From the NCBI GenBank assembly GCA_902475435.1, contig CABRZL010000045.1:1-15349 (forward strand): a DNA stretch of 15,349 bases. The letters are read 5' to 3'. The notes beneath the pieces were generated by a model, which saw only the letters and a program-made list of their open reading frames with translations, ran no database searches and was not told where the DNA came from. Source of the stretch: an uncultured Eubacteriales bacterium. Its GTDB lineage: Bacteria; Bacillota; Clostridia; Oscillospirales; Oscillospiraceae. Within the stretch, counting starts at the first letter, position 1; every line of letters starts with the position of its first letter. The translations under genes were made by a program, and so were the position numbers. Below are positions 7,349 to 14,612 of the stretch, piece after piece.

Positions 7349-7945
7349 TTAATTAGGAGTTACCGCAGTAATGACTTCTCCATTTTCATCTCGAAGCGTA
7401 GTGACAGTAAACCCGTCAAAATACAGGGTGCCGATTCTTCCGGCATCCGGATCGTTCTCATCCACATCTTCATAGTCGGAACGAGAGGGAACGCCAAGAT
7501 CCGCAATGAGCGAGGAAAGGGACTGTCCGACATAAGCCATAGCCTCATCTATCGTTGCCGTAGAAGCAGGGGCCGGAGGCGAAATAGCAGGACTGGCAGA
7601 GGGAGACGAATCCGGTGTATTTGGGGTCGATGATGTACTCGGCGCTCTGCTCGAAGTAGGTCTTGATGTTGCGGTACTACTGGGAGATGCTGAGGGCTCT
7701 GTTGAAGTCGGCGAATCCCCTTCCACCATCGGACCGGAGGACGCAGCTGGCTGACTAGAACTTGTTGGAGCGGCTTCGCCATTGACCACCTGACCGGTGG
7801 AGGGCTGCGCAGAAGGATCTACCGCCACACCAAAAGTCTGAAGTCCTTCCGGTATGGAAGAGGATTCCGTCGTATCTCCACAGGCACATACAAGCAACGC
7901 AGTTACAACCGCAAGAAGAAACACAATAAGACGATGTTTGGCCAT
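7349..7945 (-). CDS. Small lipoprotein with Ser/Thr/Pro-rich linker and a C-terminal folded domain
   Basis: A 198-residue predicted membrane-anchored lipoprotein; family not identified. The signal ends in VCAC with lipidated Cys22 followed by Gly-Asp. Residues 43-130 are a long disordered spacer of Ser, Thr, Pro and Ala, of the type that lifts a domain through the cell wall. The last 65 residues form a compact alpha/beta unit (AMAYVGQSLSSLIADLGVPS, then GRIGTLYFDGFTVTTL and GEVITAVT) that resembles the helix-then-strand pattern of SmpA/BamE-like or BLIP-like small domains; this resemblance is by eye only. The ATG at 7945-7943 is chosen because AAAGGAG lies 8 bases upstream; a GTG three codons earlier would run into that site. 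It is single-gene, between the promoter at 7998-8026 and the terminator at 7304-7344. Confidence 0.78.
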   Translation of the reverse strand: MAKHRLIVFLLAVVTALLVCACGDTTESSSIPEGLQTFGVAVDPSAQPSTGQVVNGEAAPTSSSQPAASSGPMVEGDSPTSTEPSASPSSTATSRPTSSRAPSTSSTPNTPDSSPSASPAISPPAPASTATIDEAMAYVGQSLSSLIADLGVPSRSDYEDVDENDPDAGRIGTLYFDGFTVTTLRDENGEVITAVTPN

Positions 7946-7997
7946 AAAGACCACTCCTTTCCGCTTGATCTCAACACAACATGATGATAATGGTAGG

Positions 7998-8026
7998 ATT
8001 ATAACACAGTTTTTTTAATTTGAATA
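7998..8026 (-). promoter_or_regulatory. Extended -10 promoter for the Ser/Thr/Pro lipoprotein gene
   Basis: The minus strand carries TGTTATAAT (8006-7998), a consensus -10 with the TGn extension. The -35 position holds TATTCA (8026-8021, spacing 17), which is weak and fits an extended -10 promoter. Confidence 0.65.
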
Positions 8027-8073
8027 GTCTAATAATGAAAAAAGTGTAACAAAAAATAGCAAAAATTCGACAA

Positions 8074-8106
8074 ATAAAAACACAGGCCCGTGTCTAACCG
8101 GGCCTG
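8074..8106 (-). terminator. Intrinsic terminator after rpe
   Basis: Perfect 8-bp GC-rich arms CAGGCCCG/CGGGCCTG (8106-8099 with 8090-8083) around an 8-base loop, followed on the minus strand by TGTTTTTATTTG. It is 8 bases after the rpe stop codon. Confidence 0.9.
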
Positions 8107-8114
8107 CAACATTT

Positions 8115-8771
8115 TCATATCATCGTCTGAATGGTACGAATAAAATCAGCAGTATTGGCAGCTTGAAACAATGCAGAACCTGCCACCAGCACGTTGGCTC
8201 CCGCCTCAATGCATGTTTTTGCAGTCTCCAAGTTTACACCGCCATCCACTTCCAATTCTACGCCAGGAATGCAGACATCAATAATTTTCCGAAGCGCACG
8301 AACTTTAGGCATCATACCTGCCATGAATTTCTGTCCCCCAAAGCCTGGCTCCACAGTCATGACCAGAATCATATCCACCAAGTCTATATAGGGATCTATG
8401 GCAGTAGCCGGGGTATTGGGTTTGATGGAAACAGCAGCCCGAACACCTTTCCCTCGAATGGTCTGAAGCGCTTTCGCATTATTTTCTACGGTATCTGCTT
8501 CAGCATGAATCGTAAGAATATCAGCACCAGCATCGCAAAACTGCTCTACATATCGAATGGGTCGATCAATCATCAGATGTACGTCTAACGGCAAATCGGT
8601 GATTCTGCGAATAGCTGCCACCACAGGAATCCCGATTGTAATATTAGGCACGAACAAACCATCCATAACATCAATGTGGACATAATCTGCACCGCACTGG
8701 GCAATATGATGAATATCCCGTTCCAGATTGACAAAATCTGCTGAAAGAATAGACGGCGCTACCTTTGGCAT
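8115..8771 (-). CDS. rpe: Ribulose-phosphate 3-epimerase
   Basis: A 218-residue TIM-barrel enzyme interconverting ribulose 5-phosphate and xylulose 5-phosphate in the pentose phosphate pathway. All family signatures are present: SILSADF at 7-13, VHIDVMDG at 31-38 (metal ligand His32, catalytic Asp34), HLM at 65-67 (His65), VEPGFGGQ at 140-147 and VDGG at 175-178 (Asp176), then the phosphate-binding GS at 198-199. Length is normal for the family. The start is the ATG at 8771-8769 with AGGAGGT at 8778-8784; an in-frame upstream extension would overlap the previous gene and lacks such a site. It begins 16 bases after the threonine dehydratase stop, with the ribosome binding site in the gap, so the two are almost certainly co-transcribed and stop at the terminator 8074-8106. 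Confidence 0.96.
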   Translation of the reverse strand: MPKVAPSILSADFVNLERDIHHIAQCGADYVHIDVMDGLFVPNITIGIPVVAAIRRITDLPLDVHLMIDRPIRYVEQFCDAGADILTIHAEADTVENNAKALQTIRGKGVRAAVSIKPNTPATAIDPYIDLVDMILVMTVEPGFGGQKFMAGMMPKVRALRKIIDVCIPGVELEVDGGVNLETAKTCIEAGANVLVAGSALFQAANTADFIRTIQTMI

Positions 8772-8787
8772 ATTTGTACCTCCTAAA

Positions 8788-10008
8788 TCAACCAAATGTG
8801 GCAGTCGCAGGAACAATCTTCACAGCATACCCCTGCTCCTCCAATGATTTTACAATCGCCTGTTTGTGACTATGGCCAAAAGCTTCCAGCGTAACCCGCA
8901 GCTCCACCTCAGCCTGACGGTTGATAGACACGAACTGATTATGCTCGAGCTTGATGATATTGCCCTGCTGATCCGCCACAATTTTTGCTACGCGCAGCAA
9001 CTCTCCGGGCCGATCCGGCAGCATAACCGAAAACGTGAATACACGGCCTCGATGGATTAGTCCGTGTTGAATCAGACTGCTCATCGTAATGACATCCATA
9101 TTTCCGCCGCTTAAAATTGGAACCACAAATTTCCCCTTACAACTGATATGCTGTAAGGCAGCAACAGTAAGAAGTCCGGAATTCTCCACCACCATCTTGT
9201 GTTTTTCCATCATGTCCAAAAAGGTTTCTACCAATTCGTCATCGCTGATGGTGATGATATCATCCAAATTTTCCTTCACATAGGGAAATACCTGATCCCC
9301 AACGGTTTTCACTGCAACACCGTCAGCAATGGTATTGACTGTGGGCAAAGTAACAGGATGGCCTGCCTCTATGGCGGCTTTCATGGACGCGGCTCCCTCA
9401 GGTTCCACTCCAATAACCTGTACATTGGGATTTAAAAGCTTCGTAAGCGTGGCAACGCCGGCAGCCAAACCACCGCCGCCAATGGGAACCAAAATCATAT
9501 CCACATCGGGCAAATCTTTAAAAATTTCATAGGCAATTGTCCCTTGCCCAGTGGCCACTGTTAGATCGTTAAAGGGATGTACGTACGTGAGTCCCTGTTC
9601 CTCGGCAAGACGGGCTGCTACAGCGGCAGATTCGTCAAAGCAGCCTCCTTCCATAATTACCTTTGCACCATAATCCTTGGTATTGTTCACCTTCACCAAC
9701 GGTGTCGTAGTAGGCATGACAATCGTCGCAGGAACACCTACTCGCTGCGCGGCAAACGCCACACCCTGGGCGTGATTCCCAGCAGAAGCGGTGACAAGCC
9801 CTCGCGCTTTCTCTTGTTCCGTAAGCGTGGAAACCTTAAAGCAGGCGCCTCGAACCTTATACGCTCCCGTAAGCTGCATGTTCTCAGGTTTTAGGTAGAC
9901 ATTACCCCCACATTGTTTGGAAAAGTGTGGACTGTAAATAAGGCTGGTATTGGAGAGAATTCCGGACAGAAGATCTCTTGCCTGTCGAAATTCATTCAGT
10001 GTCATCAT
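8788..10008 (-). CDS. ilvA: Threonine ammonia-lyase (dehydratase) with C-terminal ACT domain
   Basis: A 406-residue PLP enzyme converting threonine to 2-oxobutanoate and ammonia. PLP-binding Lys51 sits in GAYKVRGA, with SAGNHAQG at 75-82, the phosphate-binding GGGGL at 177-181, and a C-terminal GGN at 301-303. A single ACT domain covers about 325-402 (VMLPDRPGELLRVAKIVAD). This length and single ACT domain match the short, catabolic-like class (ilvA_1Cterm / TdcB-like) and not the longer two-regulatory-domain biosynthetic IlvA, so tdcB would be an equally valid name. The ATG at 10008-10006 has AAGGGA upstream; the frame runs 79 codons further up, but that stretch overlaps the promoter at 10135-10163. 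The leader is about 120 bases with terminator-like folds. rpe follows downstream. Confidence 0.93.
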   Translation of the reverse strand: MMTLNEFRQARDLLSGILSNTSLIYSPHFSKQCGGNVYLKPENMQLTGAYKVRGACFKVSTLTEQEKARGLVTASAGNHAQGVAFAAQRVGVPATIVMPTTTPLVKVNNTKDYGAKVIMEGGCFDESAAVAARLAEEQGLTYVHPFNDLTVATGQGTIAYEIFKDLPDVDMILVPIGGGGLAAGVATLTKLLNPNVQVIGVEPEGAASMKAAIEAGHPVTLPTVNTIADGVAVKTVGDQVFPYVKENLDDIITISDDELVETFLDMMEKHKMVVENSGLLTVAALQHISCKGKFVVPILSGGNMDVITMSSLIQHGLIHRGRVFTFSVMLPDRPGELLRVAKIVADQQGNIIKLEHNQFVSINRQAEVELRVTLEAFGHSHKQAIVKSLEEQGYAVKIVPATATFG

Positions 10009-10039
10009 GTGGAATCCCTTCTTTTTCTGGATTTCTTCA

Positions 10040-10071
10040 GGCGTAAAAACGCCGCAGGGAAAGCCCAGCGG
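10040..10071 (-). promoter_or_regulatory. Two mutually exclusive hairpins in the threonine dehydratase leader, possible attenuator
   Basis: The minus-strand leader can form an 8-position stem (CCGCTGGG with CCCTGCGG, 10071-10064 with 10059-10052, one T-T mismatch, CTTT loop) followed by CG and TTTTT (10049-10045). A competing small stem GGCG/CGCC (10053-10050 with 10043-10040) uses two of the same bases. The arrangement resembles a weak attenuator, but no T-box consensus or leader peptide with repeated Thr/Ile codons is evident. Confidence 0.35.
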
Positions 10072-10134
10072 TAAACAATGTGTAAATATACAAAAAACGT
10101 ATGGAAATTGTCGCTCTGAAGAAGTATAATATTT

Positions 10135-10163
10135 AGTATAATATGTTTTTTTAAGAGTGTCAA
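10135..10163 (-). promoter_or_regulatory. Promoter for the threonine dehydratase-rpe operon
   Basis: On the minus strand a perfect -35 TTGACA (10163-10158) and -10 TATACT (10140-10135) are 17 bases apart. Transcription should start near 10128, leaving about 120 bases of leader. The promoter is divergent from the one for the XpaC gene; the two -35 boxes are 16 bases apart. Confidence 0.88.
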
Positions 10164-10179
10164 CCGCTGTTGATAATTC

Positions 10180-10208
10180 TTGACAGAGAAAGCCGGATGC
10201 GGTAAAAT
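10180..10208 (+). promoter_or_regulatory. Promoter for the XpaC-TelA-LemA-like-TPM operon
   Basis: A perfect -35 TTGACA (10180-10185) and a -10 TAAAAT (10203-10208) are separated by 17 bases. Transcription would start near 10215, only about 17 bases ahead of the first start codon, so the leader is very short. Confidence 0.85.
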
Positions 10209-10231
10209 GGCCCCATAGAAGGTGAATTAAA

Positions 10232-10891
10232 TTGAAAAAGATCATACGCAGATCTGTAATTCCTGTTTACGTCTCAGCAGGGATATGGTTGATCTGTTGT
10301 CTATTCTTACCCATGTATCAATTGTGGCACTACCTAATTTATGCGTTGGTAACAGTGGCCGCTTATTTTATCGCCAGACACTTCTTCCCTGGAACTGTGG
10401 AAGAGGTGCAGTTGCCCCAAGCTCCTCCGGATTCCGGCGACCCAGAAGTAGATGCGTTGATTCTCCAGGGTCGAGAACAACTAAAGGAATTGGAGAAATT
10501 GAACGCCGAAGTGGGAAGTTCTACACTTCGGACACACGTAAATGCACTGGAGCTTTTGGGCAATAAAATTTTTATAGCATTAGAAGAAGATCCCTCCCGT
10601 TTAGGCCGTACCAAAAAGTTTTTGAACTATTACCTGCCCACCACCGTGAGTCTGCTACGTCGTTACCATTCTCTGGAGCTTCAGCGTACAGGAGGCGATA
10701 ATATTACCTCCACTATGAAAAAAATTGAGGATATGCTTTGCAAAGTGGAAGCAGCGTTTCAAAAGCAGCTGGACAACCTCTATGAGGCCGAAGCAATGGA
10801 TATTACAGCAGATATCCAGGTAATGCAGCAAATCATGGAATCGGAGGGTCTGCTGGCCGCAGATGAGAATAACAATCATACCACTATATAA
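10232..10891 (+). CDS. xpaC: XpaC-like membrane protein (5-bromo-4-chloroindolyl phosphate hydrolysis family)
   Basis: A 219-residue protein that begins with two closely spaced membrane helices (about residues 9-28 and 31-52) followed by a cytoplasmic helical domain. The family mark is the block around residues 129-145 (KFLNYYLPTTVSLLRRY), then an amphipathic helix at about 160-186. The family name comes from a hydrolysis phenotype in Bacillus; biochemical function is not settled. In Bacillus subtilis xpaC lies beside a TelA homologue (yaaN), as here, where telA follows after 14 bases. The start codon is TTG at 10232-10234: GAAGGTG lies 7 bases upstream, the promoter lies just before it, and the first downstream ATG would remove the first helix. 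The gene symbol is by family likeness. Confidence 0.82.
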   Translation: MKKIIRRSVIPVYVSAGIWLICCLFLPMYQLWHYLIYALVTVAAYFIARHFFPGTVEEVQLPQAPPDSGDPEVDALILQGREQLKELEKLNAEVGSSTLRTHVNALELLGNKIFIALEEDPSRLGRTKKFLNYYLPTTVSLLRRYHSLELQRTGGDNITSTMKKIEDMLCKVEAAFQKQLDNLYEAEAMDITADIQVMQQIMESEGLLAADENNNHTTI

Positions 10892-10905
10892 AAGGAGTAA
10901 TTACC

Positions 10906-12045
10906 ATGGATGAAAAAATTCCCGAACTGACCTTAACCCCAGAGCTGGATACTGCACCGGAACTGGAGCTGTCCCCTCAAAAAGAGGAAAAACCCGCTGC
11001 TGAGGCTGGTTCTGAGTTCTCATCTTTGAGTCCTGCAGAACAAAAAGCTGTTTTGGATTTTGCCGAAAAAATTGACCTGACGAATACAAGCCTCGTACTA
11101 CAATATGGAGCTGCAGCTCAAAAAAATATCGCCAATTTCTCGGAGTCTACCCTCAGCGCCGTCCGTACTAAGGACATGGGGGAGCTGGGCGAAATGGTCT
11201 CGTCCCTAGTGGCAGAACTCAAGGGATTTTCTGCCGAAGAAGAAGAAAAAAAGGGCCTGTTCGGTTTATTTAAAAAAGCATCCAATAACCTGCAAAATAT
11301 GAAGATCAAATACGACAAGGCGGAAGCCAACGTCGATAAGATTGCAGAGCAATTGGAAAACCATCAGGTAGTACTCATGAAAGACGTCGCTCTGCTGGAT
11401 CAGATGTACGAGAAAAACCTGGAATACTTTAAACAGCTTACCATGTATATTCTTGCAGGCGAGAAAAAATTGGCGCAGGAGCGAAGCTCTACCTTGGTGG
11501 ATCTTTATGAAAAAGCCAAGAAAAGCGGGCTCCCCGAAGACGCGCAGGCGGCCAACGATTATGCTTCTATGTGTGATCGGTTTGAGAAAAAGCTCTATGA
11601 TTTAAAACTTACGCGGCAGATTTCCATTCAAATGGGACCGCAAATCCGCATGATTCAAAATAACGATACCCTAATGACAGAAAAGATACAGACCTCTTTG
11701 GTGAATACTATCCCATTGTGGAAAAGTCAGATGGTTTTGGCATTAGGTATCTCCCATTCCAAACAGGCCATGGAGGCACAGCGCGCCGTATCGGACATGA
11801 CGAACAATCTGCTGAAGAAAAATGCAGACATGCTCAAGATGGCCACCATTGAAACCGCAAAAGAATCCGAACGCGGCATTGTAGACATTGAAACATTGCA
11901 GCATACAAATCAGAGTCTGATTTCTACGTTGGATGAGGTTGTCCAGATCCAGACAGAAGGCCGCCAGAAACGTCAGGAGGCGGAAGTCGAATTGCGGCGT
12001 ATTGAAGGAGAGCTGAAACAAAAGCTCTTAGAAGTGAGGAGCTAA
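10906..12045 (+). CDS. telA: TelA family protein (toxic anion resistance protein)
   Basis: A 379-residue soluble, almost wholly helical protein. Residues 1-40 are an acidic, Pro-rich disordered leader (TLTPELDTAPELEL); the TelA domain covers the rest. Conserved blocks visible are VALLDQMYEKNLEYFKQLT at 161-179, IRMIQNNDTLMTEKIQTSL at about 246-264, IPLWKSQMVLAL at about 268-279, and a long C-terminal coiled coil. TelA proteins are linked to tellurite resistance and to chemical or cell-wall stress in Firmicutes; the molecular role is unknown and a membrane-associated scaffold with XpaC is inferred. AAGGAG lies in the 14-base gap after the xpaC stop, and the next gene begins 3 bases after this one ends, so both are in one operon. 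Confidence 0.93.
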   Translation: MDEKIPELTLTPELDTAPELELSPQKEEKPAAEAGSEFSSLSPAEQKAVLDFAEKIDLTNTSLVLQYGAAAQKNIANFSESTLSAVRTKDMGELGEMVSSLVAELKGFSAEEEEKKGLFGLFKKASNNLQNMKIKYDKAEANVDKIAEQLENHQVVLMKDVALLDQMYEKNLEYFKQLTMYILAGEKKLAQERSSTLVDLYEKAKKSGLPEDAQAANDYASMCDRFEKKLYDLKLTRQISIQMGPQIRMIQNNDTLMTEKIQTSLVNTIPLWKSQMVLALGISHSKQAMEAQRAVSDMTNNLLKKNADMLKMATIETAKESERGIVDIETLQHTNQSLISTLDEVVQIQTEGRQKRQEAEVELRRIEGELKQKLLEVRS

Positions 12046-12048
12046 TCC

Positions 12049-12591
12049 ATGAAAAAACGCGGCATTGCATATACAATTTTAGCCTTGACTTTGGTATTCG
12101 GCACTCTGTTTGGCTCCTGGCGCAGCTTGACAGCAGAGCGTCGCGACGCCACCGAAGCTTTTTATGTGGGAACTGACCAAAGCGGTTATGGAATCGCCAC
12201 TAATCTGGATCTGCGGGTGGAATATGCCCGGAACCTTTGTAAAATTGCAGCCAGATATGACGCTTCTGCAGAGACAACGGCCGTGGAGGATGCTTGCTCG
12301 GCTCTGGAGTCAGCAGAGAGTTTTGGGGATAAATATGAAGCCAATAACACACTCACTGACGCAGTAGATGCTTTGGATTTAACGCTACAAAATCTGAGCC
12401 TGTCCCAGGAAGATGAAAGTTATCGTAAGAGCCTGACTGCGGACATTGCATCCTATGAAATGAAGATTGATAAACTGGCTACGGATTTCAACGCCGAAAT
12501 TCGGCAATTTAACGACCACATTTTGGGCGGTTTCCCTGCTAACATCTTTGGGGGATTGACCGGAATAAACGAAGTGGAGGAATATGCATGA
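12049..12591 (+). CDS. Divergent LemA-like membrane protein
   Basis: A 180-residue protein of low similarity to named families. It has an N-terminal membrane helix or signal anchor (residues 6-24), then an outward helical domain. The C-terminal block at 146-173 (DFNAEIRQFNDHILGGFPANIFGGLTGI) matches the most conserved part of LemA proteins (N-A-x-R-x-[FY]-N-x-x-I-x-x-F-P-x-N-[IL]-x-[GA]). The middle is shorter and unlike standard LemA. LemA genes are commonly next to TPM-domain genes, and the next gene here is one, which supports the call. GAGGAGC in the end of telA provides the ribosome binding site. The stop codon overlaps the TPM start (ATGA), so translation is coupled. Function is unknown; a role in envelope stress is inference. 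Confidence 0.68.
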   Translation: MKKRGIAYTILALTLVFGTLFGSWRSLTAERRDATEAFYVGTDQSGYGIATNLDLRVEYARNLCKIAARYDASAETTAVEDACSALESAESFGDKYEANNTLTDAVDALDLTLQNLSLSQEDESYRKSLTADIASYEMKIDKLATDFNAEIRQFNDHILGGFPANIFGGLTGINEVEEYA

Positions 12592-13502
12592 AGCGGCTGA
12601 GAATCCCCAGCATTCTACTGGTATTGTCATTGCTGATCGTTCTCCTGTTGGTTCCAGCATATGCTGCGGCAGATATCGTCTCTCCGCCGGATGTCGCCCA
12701 TGGTACCTATTATGTGGATGACGCCCAGTGCCTTTCATCTACCACAAAAGATTATATCAATCGACAAAATATTGCCCTGACCAATGCCTGCGGCGGTCAA
12801 GTGGCGGTAGTAACGCTGGAGTTTTTAAACGATCTCAACTCCGAGGAATACGCCTATGAGGTTATGAACCAATGGGGCGTAGGCGATAAGGACAAAAATA
12901 ACGGTACGGTTTTTGTCCTGGTGACAGCAGAAAAGAAATGCTGGATTACCAGTGGCAGTGGAATTGAAGATGATCTATCTGCCGGCAGATTGGAACAGAT
13001 ACTAGAAGAAAATTGTTATGACAGTCTGGACAGTGGGGATTATGACACTGCAGTCTATGATACAGTTCAGGCAATTTTCTCATGGTATGAAAACTACTAT
13101 CATATGGATCTTCAGAACTTCAATTCTACTCAAGTAGAAAACGGGACTGCTGGTTTTGGCGGCGGCAGCGCTTCCGTAGCCCAAACAATCGGAGCCACAA
13201 TTCAGAGTATTTTGGGCATGATTTTAACCTTTATTGTTATCTTAGTCATCATTTTTGGTGTGTTCAGTGCGATTCGCAGGCCGGGATTGCTTTGGTGTAT
13301 GGGACCAACTTGGTGCGGCGGTCCAAGGCCGCCCAGAGGGCCCTGGCCACCCAGGGGACCGAGAGGCCCCGGTGGTTTTGGCGGCTTTGGCGGCGGAGGC
13401 GGTTTTGGCGGCGGAGCCGGACGAGGCGGCGGTTTCGGTGGTTTCGGCGGTGGCAGCTTCGGCGGCGGTGGTGGCCACGGCGGCGGAGCTGGACGCAGAT
13501 AA
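12588..13502 (+). CDS. TPM-domain membrane protein with glycine-rich C-terminal tail (YgcG-like)
   Basis: A 304-residue exported, membrane-anchored protein. A signal peptide covers residues 1-27 (cleavage near AYA). The TPM domain runs about 40-165 with family marks GDKDKNNGTVFVLV at 99-112 and GSGIEDDLSAGRLEQIL at 123-139. A membrane helix spans about 203-228, then a Pro/Arg-rich segment (GGPRPPRGPWPPRG) and a glycine-phenylalanine-rich tail to the C-terminus. The order signal, TPM, membrane helix, Gly-rich tail is the classic one for bacterial TPM proteins; some TPM domains have phosphatase activity, but the active site here cannot be confirmed. It overlaps the LemA-like gene by four bases and is the last of the tightly packed four-gene block; a hairpin follows. 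Confidence 0.9.
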   Translation: MKRLRIPSILLVLSLLIVLLLVPAYAAADIVSPPDVAHGTYYVDDAQCLSSTTKDYINRQNIALTNACGGQVAVVTLEFLNDLNSEEYAYEVMNQWGVGDKDKNNGTVFVLVTAEKKCWITSGSGIEDDLSAGRLEQILEENCYDSLDSGDYDTAVYDTVQAIFSWYENYYHMDLQNFNSTQVENGTAGFGGGSASVAQTIGATIQSILGMILTFIVILVIIFGVFSAIRRPGLLWCMGPTWCGGPRPPRGPWPPRGPRGPGGFGGFGGGGGFGGGAGRGGGFGGFGGGSFGGGGGHGGGAGRR

Positions 13503-13526
13503 AGGAAAGGGCAAAGCCCTTTCCTT
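13502..13526 (+). terminator. Hairpin after the TPM gene, weak terminator or processing signal
   Basis: Perfect 11-bp arms (AAGGAAAGGGC at 13502-13512 with GCCCTTTCCTT at 13516-13526) around an AAA loop, overlapping the last base of the stop codon. No T run follows other than the arm's own TT, so termination is probably partial and the downstream acyltransferase may still be transcribed from the operon promoter. Confidence 0.55.
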
Positions 13527-13566
13527 ATGCTGTACAACGAGACTTTCCAAAGGAGGAAGCTTGCCC

Positions 13567-14544
13567 ATGCGAAGTGCAAAAATGGATAACTTCCGAGGTA
13601 TTCTGATGATTTTGGTTGTATTAGGGCACTTGCTGGAACTTCAAGAGGGTCCTGTTTCAGACTATCTATATCTGATCATTTATTCTTTCCATATGCCGCT
13701 ATTTGTATGGATTAGCGGATATTTCGCAAAGCCCGCTGATCGGAGCTGCATTCGCTCACTGATTTTTCCATATCTAATTTTTCAACTGTTATATAGCGTT
13801 GCAGCAGTATTCTTTTGGAAAACTGAAGATTCCATAAAACTTTTGGAGCCTTATTGGCTCATGTGGTTTTTGATGGCACTGTTTCTTTGGCGGTTACTGC
13901 TTCCGTTACTGGATGTAAAAGACATAAAATCTCAAGCAGTCACGCTTGGAACCGTATTGCTACTGGCCCTGCTGACCGGCTGGGAACAGGAACTCCGCTA
14001 TGTACTTAGTTTTCAGCGAATGGTCGCATTGTTTCCCATGTTTATATTGGGATATTACTGCCGTGGAAGATATCGGGAAATTACACATTGGTGGGATAAG
14101 CAAGGGACTAAAGGCCATCGATTTTTTAAGGTGATTCTGCTTCTCGTCGTATTGGCCGGCTTTTTCATTTTATATCTTTTTCGAGAGGAAATTTCCCACA
14201 AGTGGCTTTACTGGAAATATCCTTATGGAAAAAAAGGCGGCGGCATTCTAAACCGGGCGAGTCTTTTGGCTTTTGCAGTAATATGCCTGTGTGTTTTTAT
14301 AATATGGATTCCAGACCGTAAACTTCCTCTGCTAACCCGGATTGGTCAAAACACATTACCTGTATATTTACTGCATGGATTTATAATAAAAACAATGGAA
14401 TATTATGGCGTGATGGAACGCACTGTAACACCTGGGCTTTTAACCGTTCTTCTGCTAGTGATAATCGTATTTGCATGTTCCAGCCCGCCTATATCAAACT
14501 TATTCTGCCGTTGGTTTGGTAGGCAAAAACCAAGTTATGATTGA
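13567..14544 (+). CDS. Acyltransferase 3 family membrane protein
   Basis: A 325-residue integral membrane protein with about ten hydrophobic segments, predicted to move an acyl (often acetyl) group onto a sugar of a surface polymer. The N-terminal family motif is visible as DNFRGILMILVVLGH (residues 7-21), with Arg10 and catalytic His21, followed by SFHMPLFVWISGYF at 40-53. It most resembles the fucose 4-O-acetylase-like group by eye. The frame is open upstream to 13255, but that part is an out-of-frame reading of the glycine-rich tail of the TPM gene; the ATG at 13567 has AGGAGG at 13551-13556. It is separated from the TPM gene by a hairpin and ends in the strong terminator at 14542-14589. 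Its substrate is unknown; no glycan cluster is visible. Confidence 0.87.
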   Translation: MRSAKMDNFRGILMILVVLGHLLELQEGPVSDYLYLIIYSFHMPLFVWISGYFAKPADRSCIRSLIFPYLIFQLLYSVAAVFFWKTEDSIKLLEPYWLMWFLMALFLWRLLLPLLDVKDIKSQAVTLGTVLLLALLTGWEQELRYVLSFQRMVALFPMFILGYYCRGRYREITHWWDKQGTKGHRFFKVILLLVVLAGFFILYLFREEISHKWLYWKYPYGKKGGGILNRASLLAFAVICLCVFIIWIPDRKLPLLTRIGQNTLPVYLLHGFIIKTMEYYGVMERTVTPGLLTVLLLVIIVFACSSPPISNLFCRWFGRQKPSYD

Positions 14545-14589
14545 TAGATCGAGGCTATCCATAGGCGGATAGCCTCGATCTATCATTTT
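14542..14589 (+). terminator. Intrinsic terminator with 19-bp perfect stem after the acyltransferase gene
   Basis: Arms 14542-14560 and 14567-14585 pair perfectly over 19 bases with a 6-base loop and are followed by TTTTACTT. The TGA stop codon of the acyltransferase gene (14542-14544) forms the base of the stem. Confidence 0.93.
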
Positions 14590-14612
14590 ACTTCATATGT
14601 CCGGCGCCTTTT

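Noticed and set aside
10009..10130. T-box riboswitch in the threonine dehydratase leader
   Set aside because: The leader is too short and lacks the conserved T-box sequence; only simple hairpins are visible.
10009..10245. 79-codon upstream extension of threonine dehydratase
   Set aside because: It runs through the promoter at 10135-10163 and the likely untranslated leader; family proteins start at MMTLNEF.
13255..13566. Upstream in-frame extension of the acyltransferase
   Set aside because: It is an Ala-rich out-of-frame reading of the TPM glycine tail; AGGAGG before 13567 fixes the start.
13202..13579. Minus-strand Pro-rich frame opposite the TPM tail
   Set aside because: Mirror of the Gly-rich codons; low complexity and no start signals.
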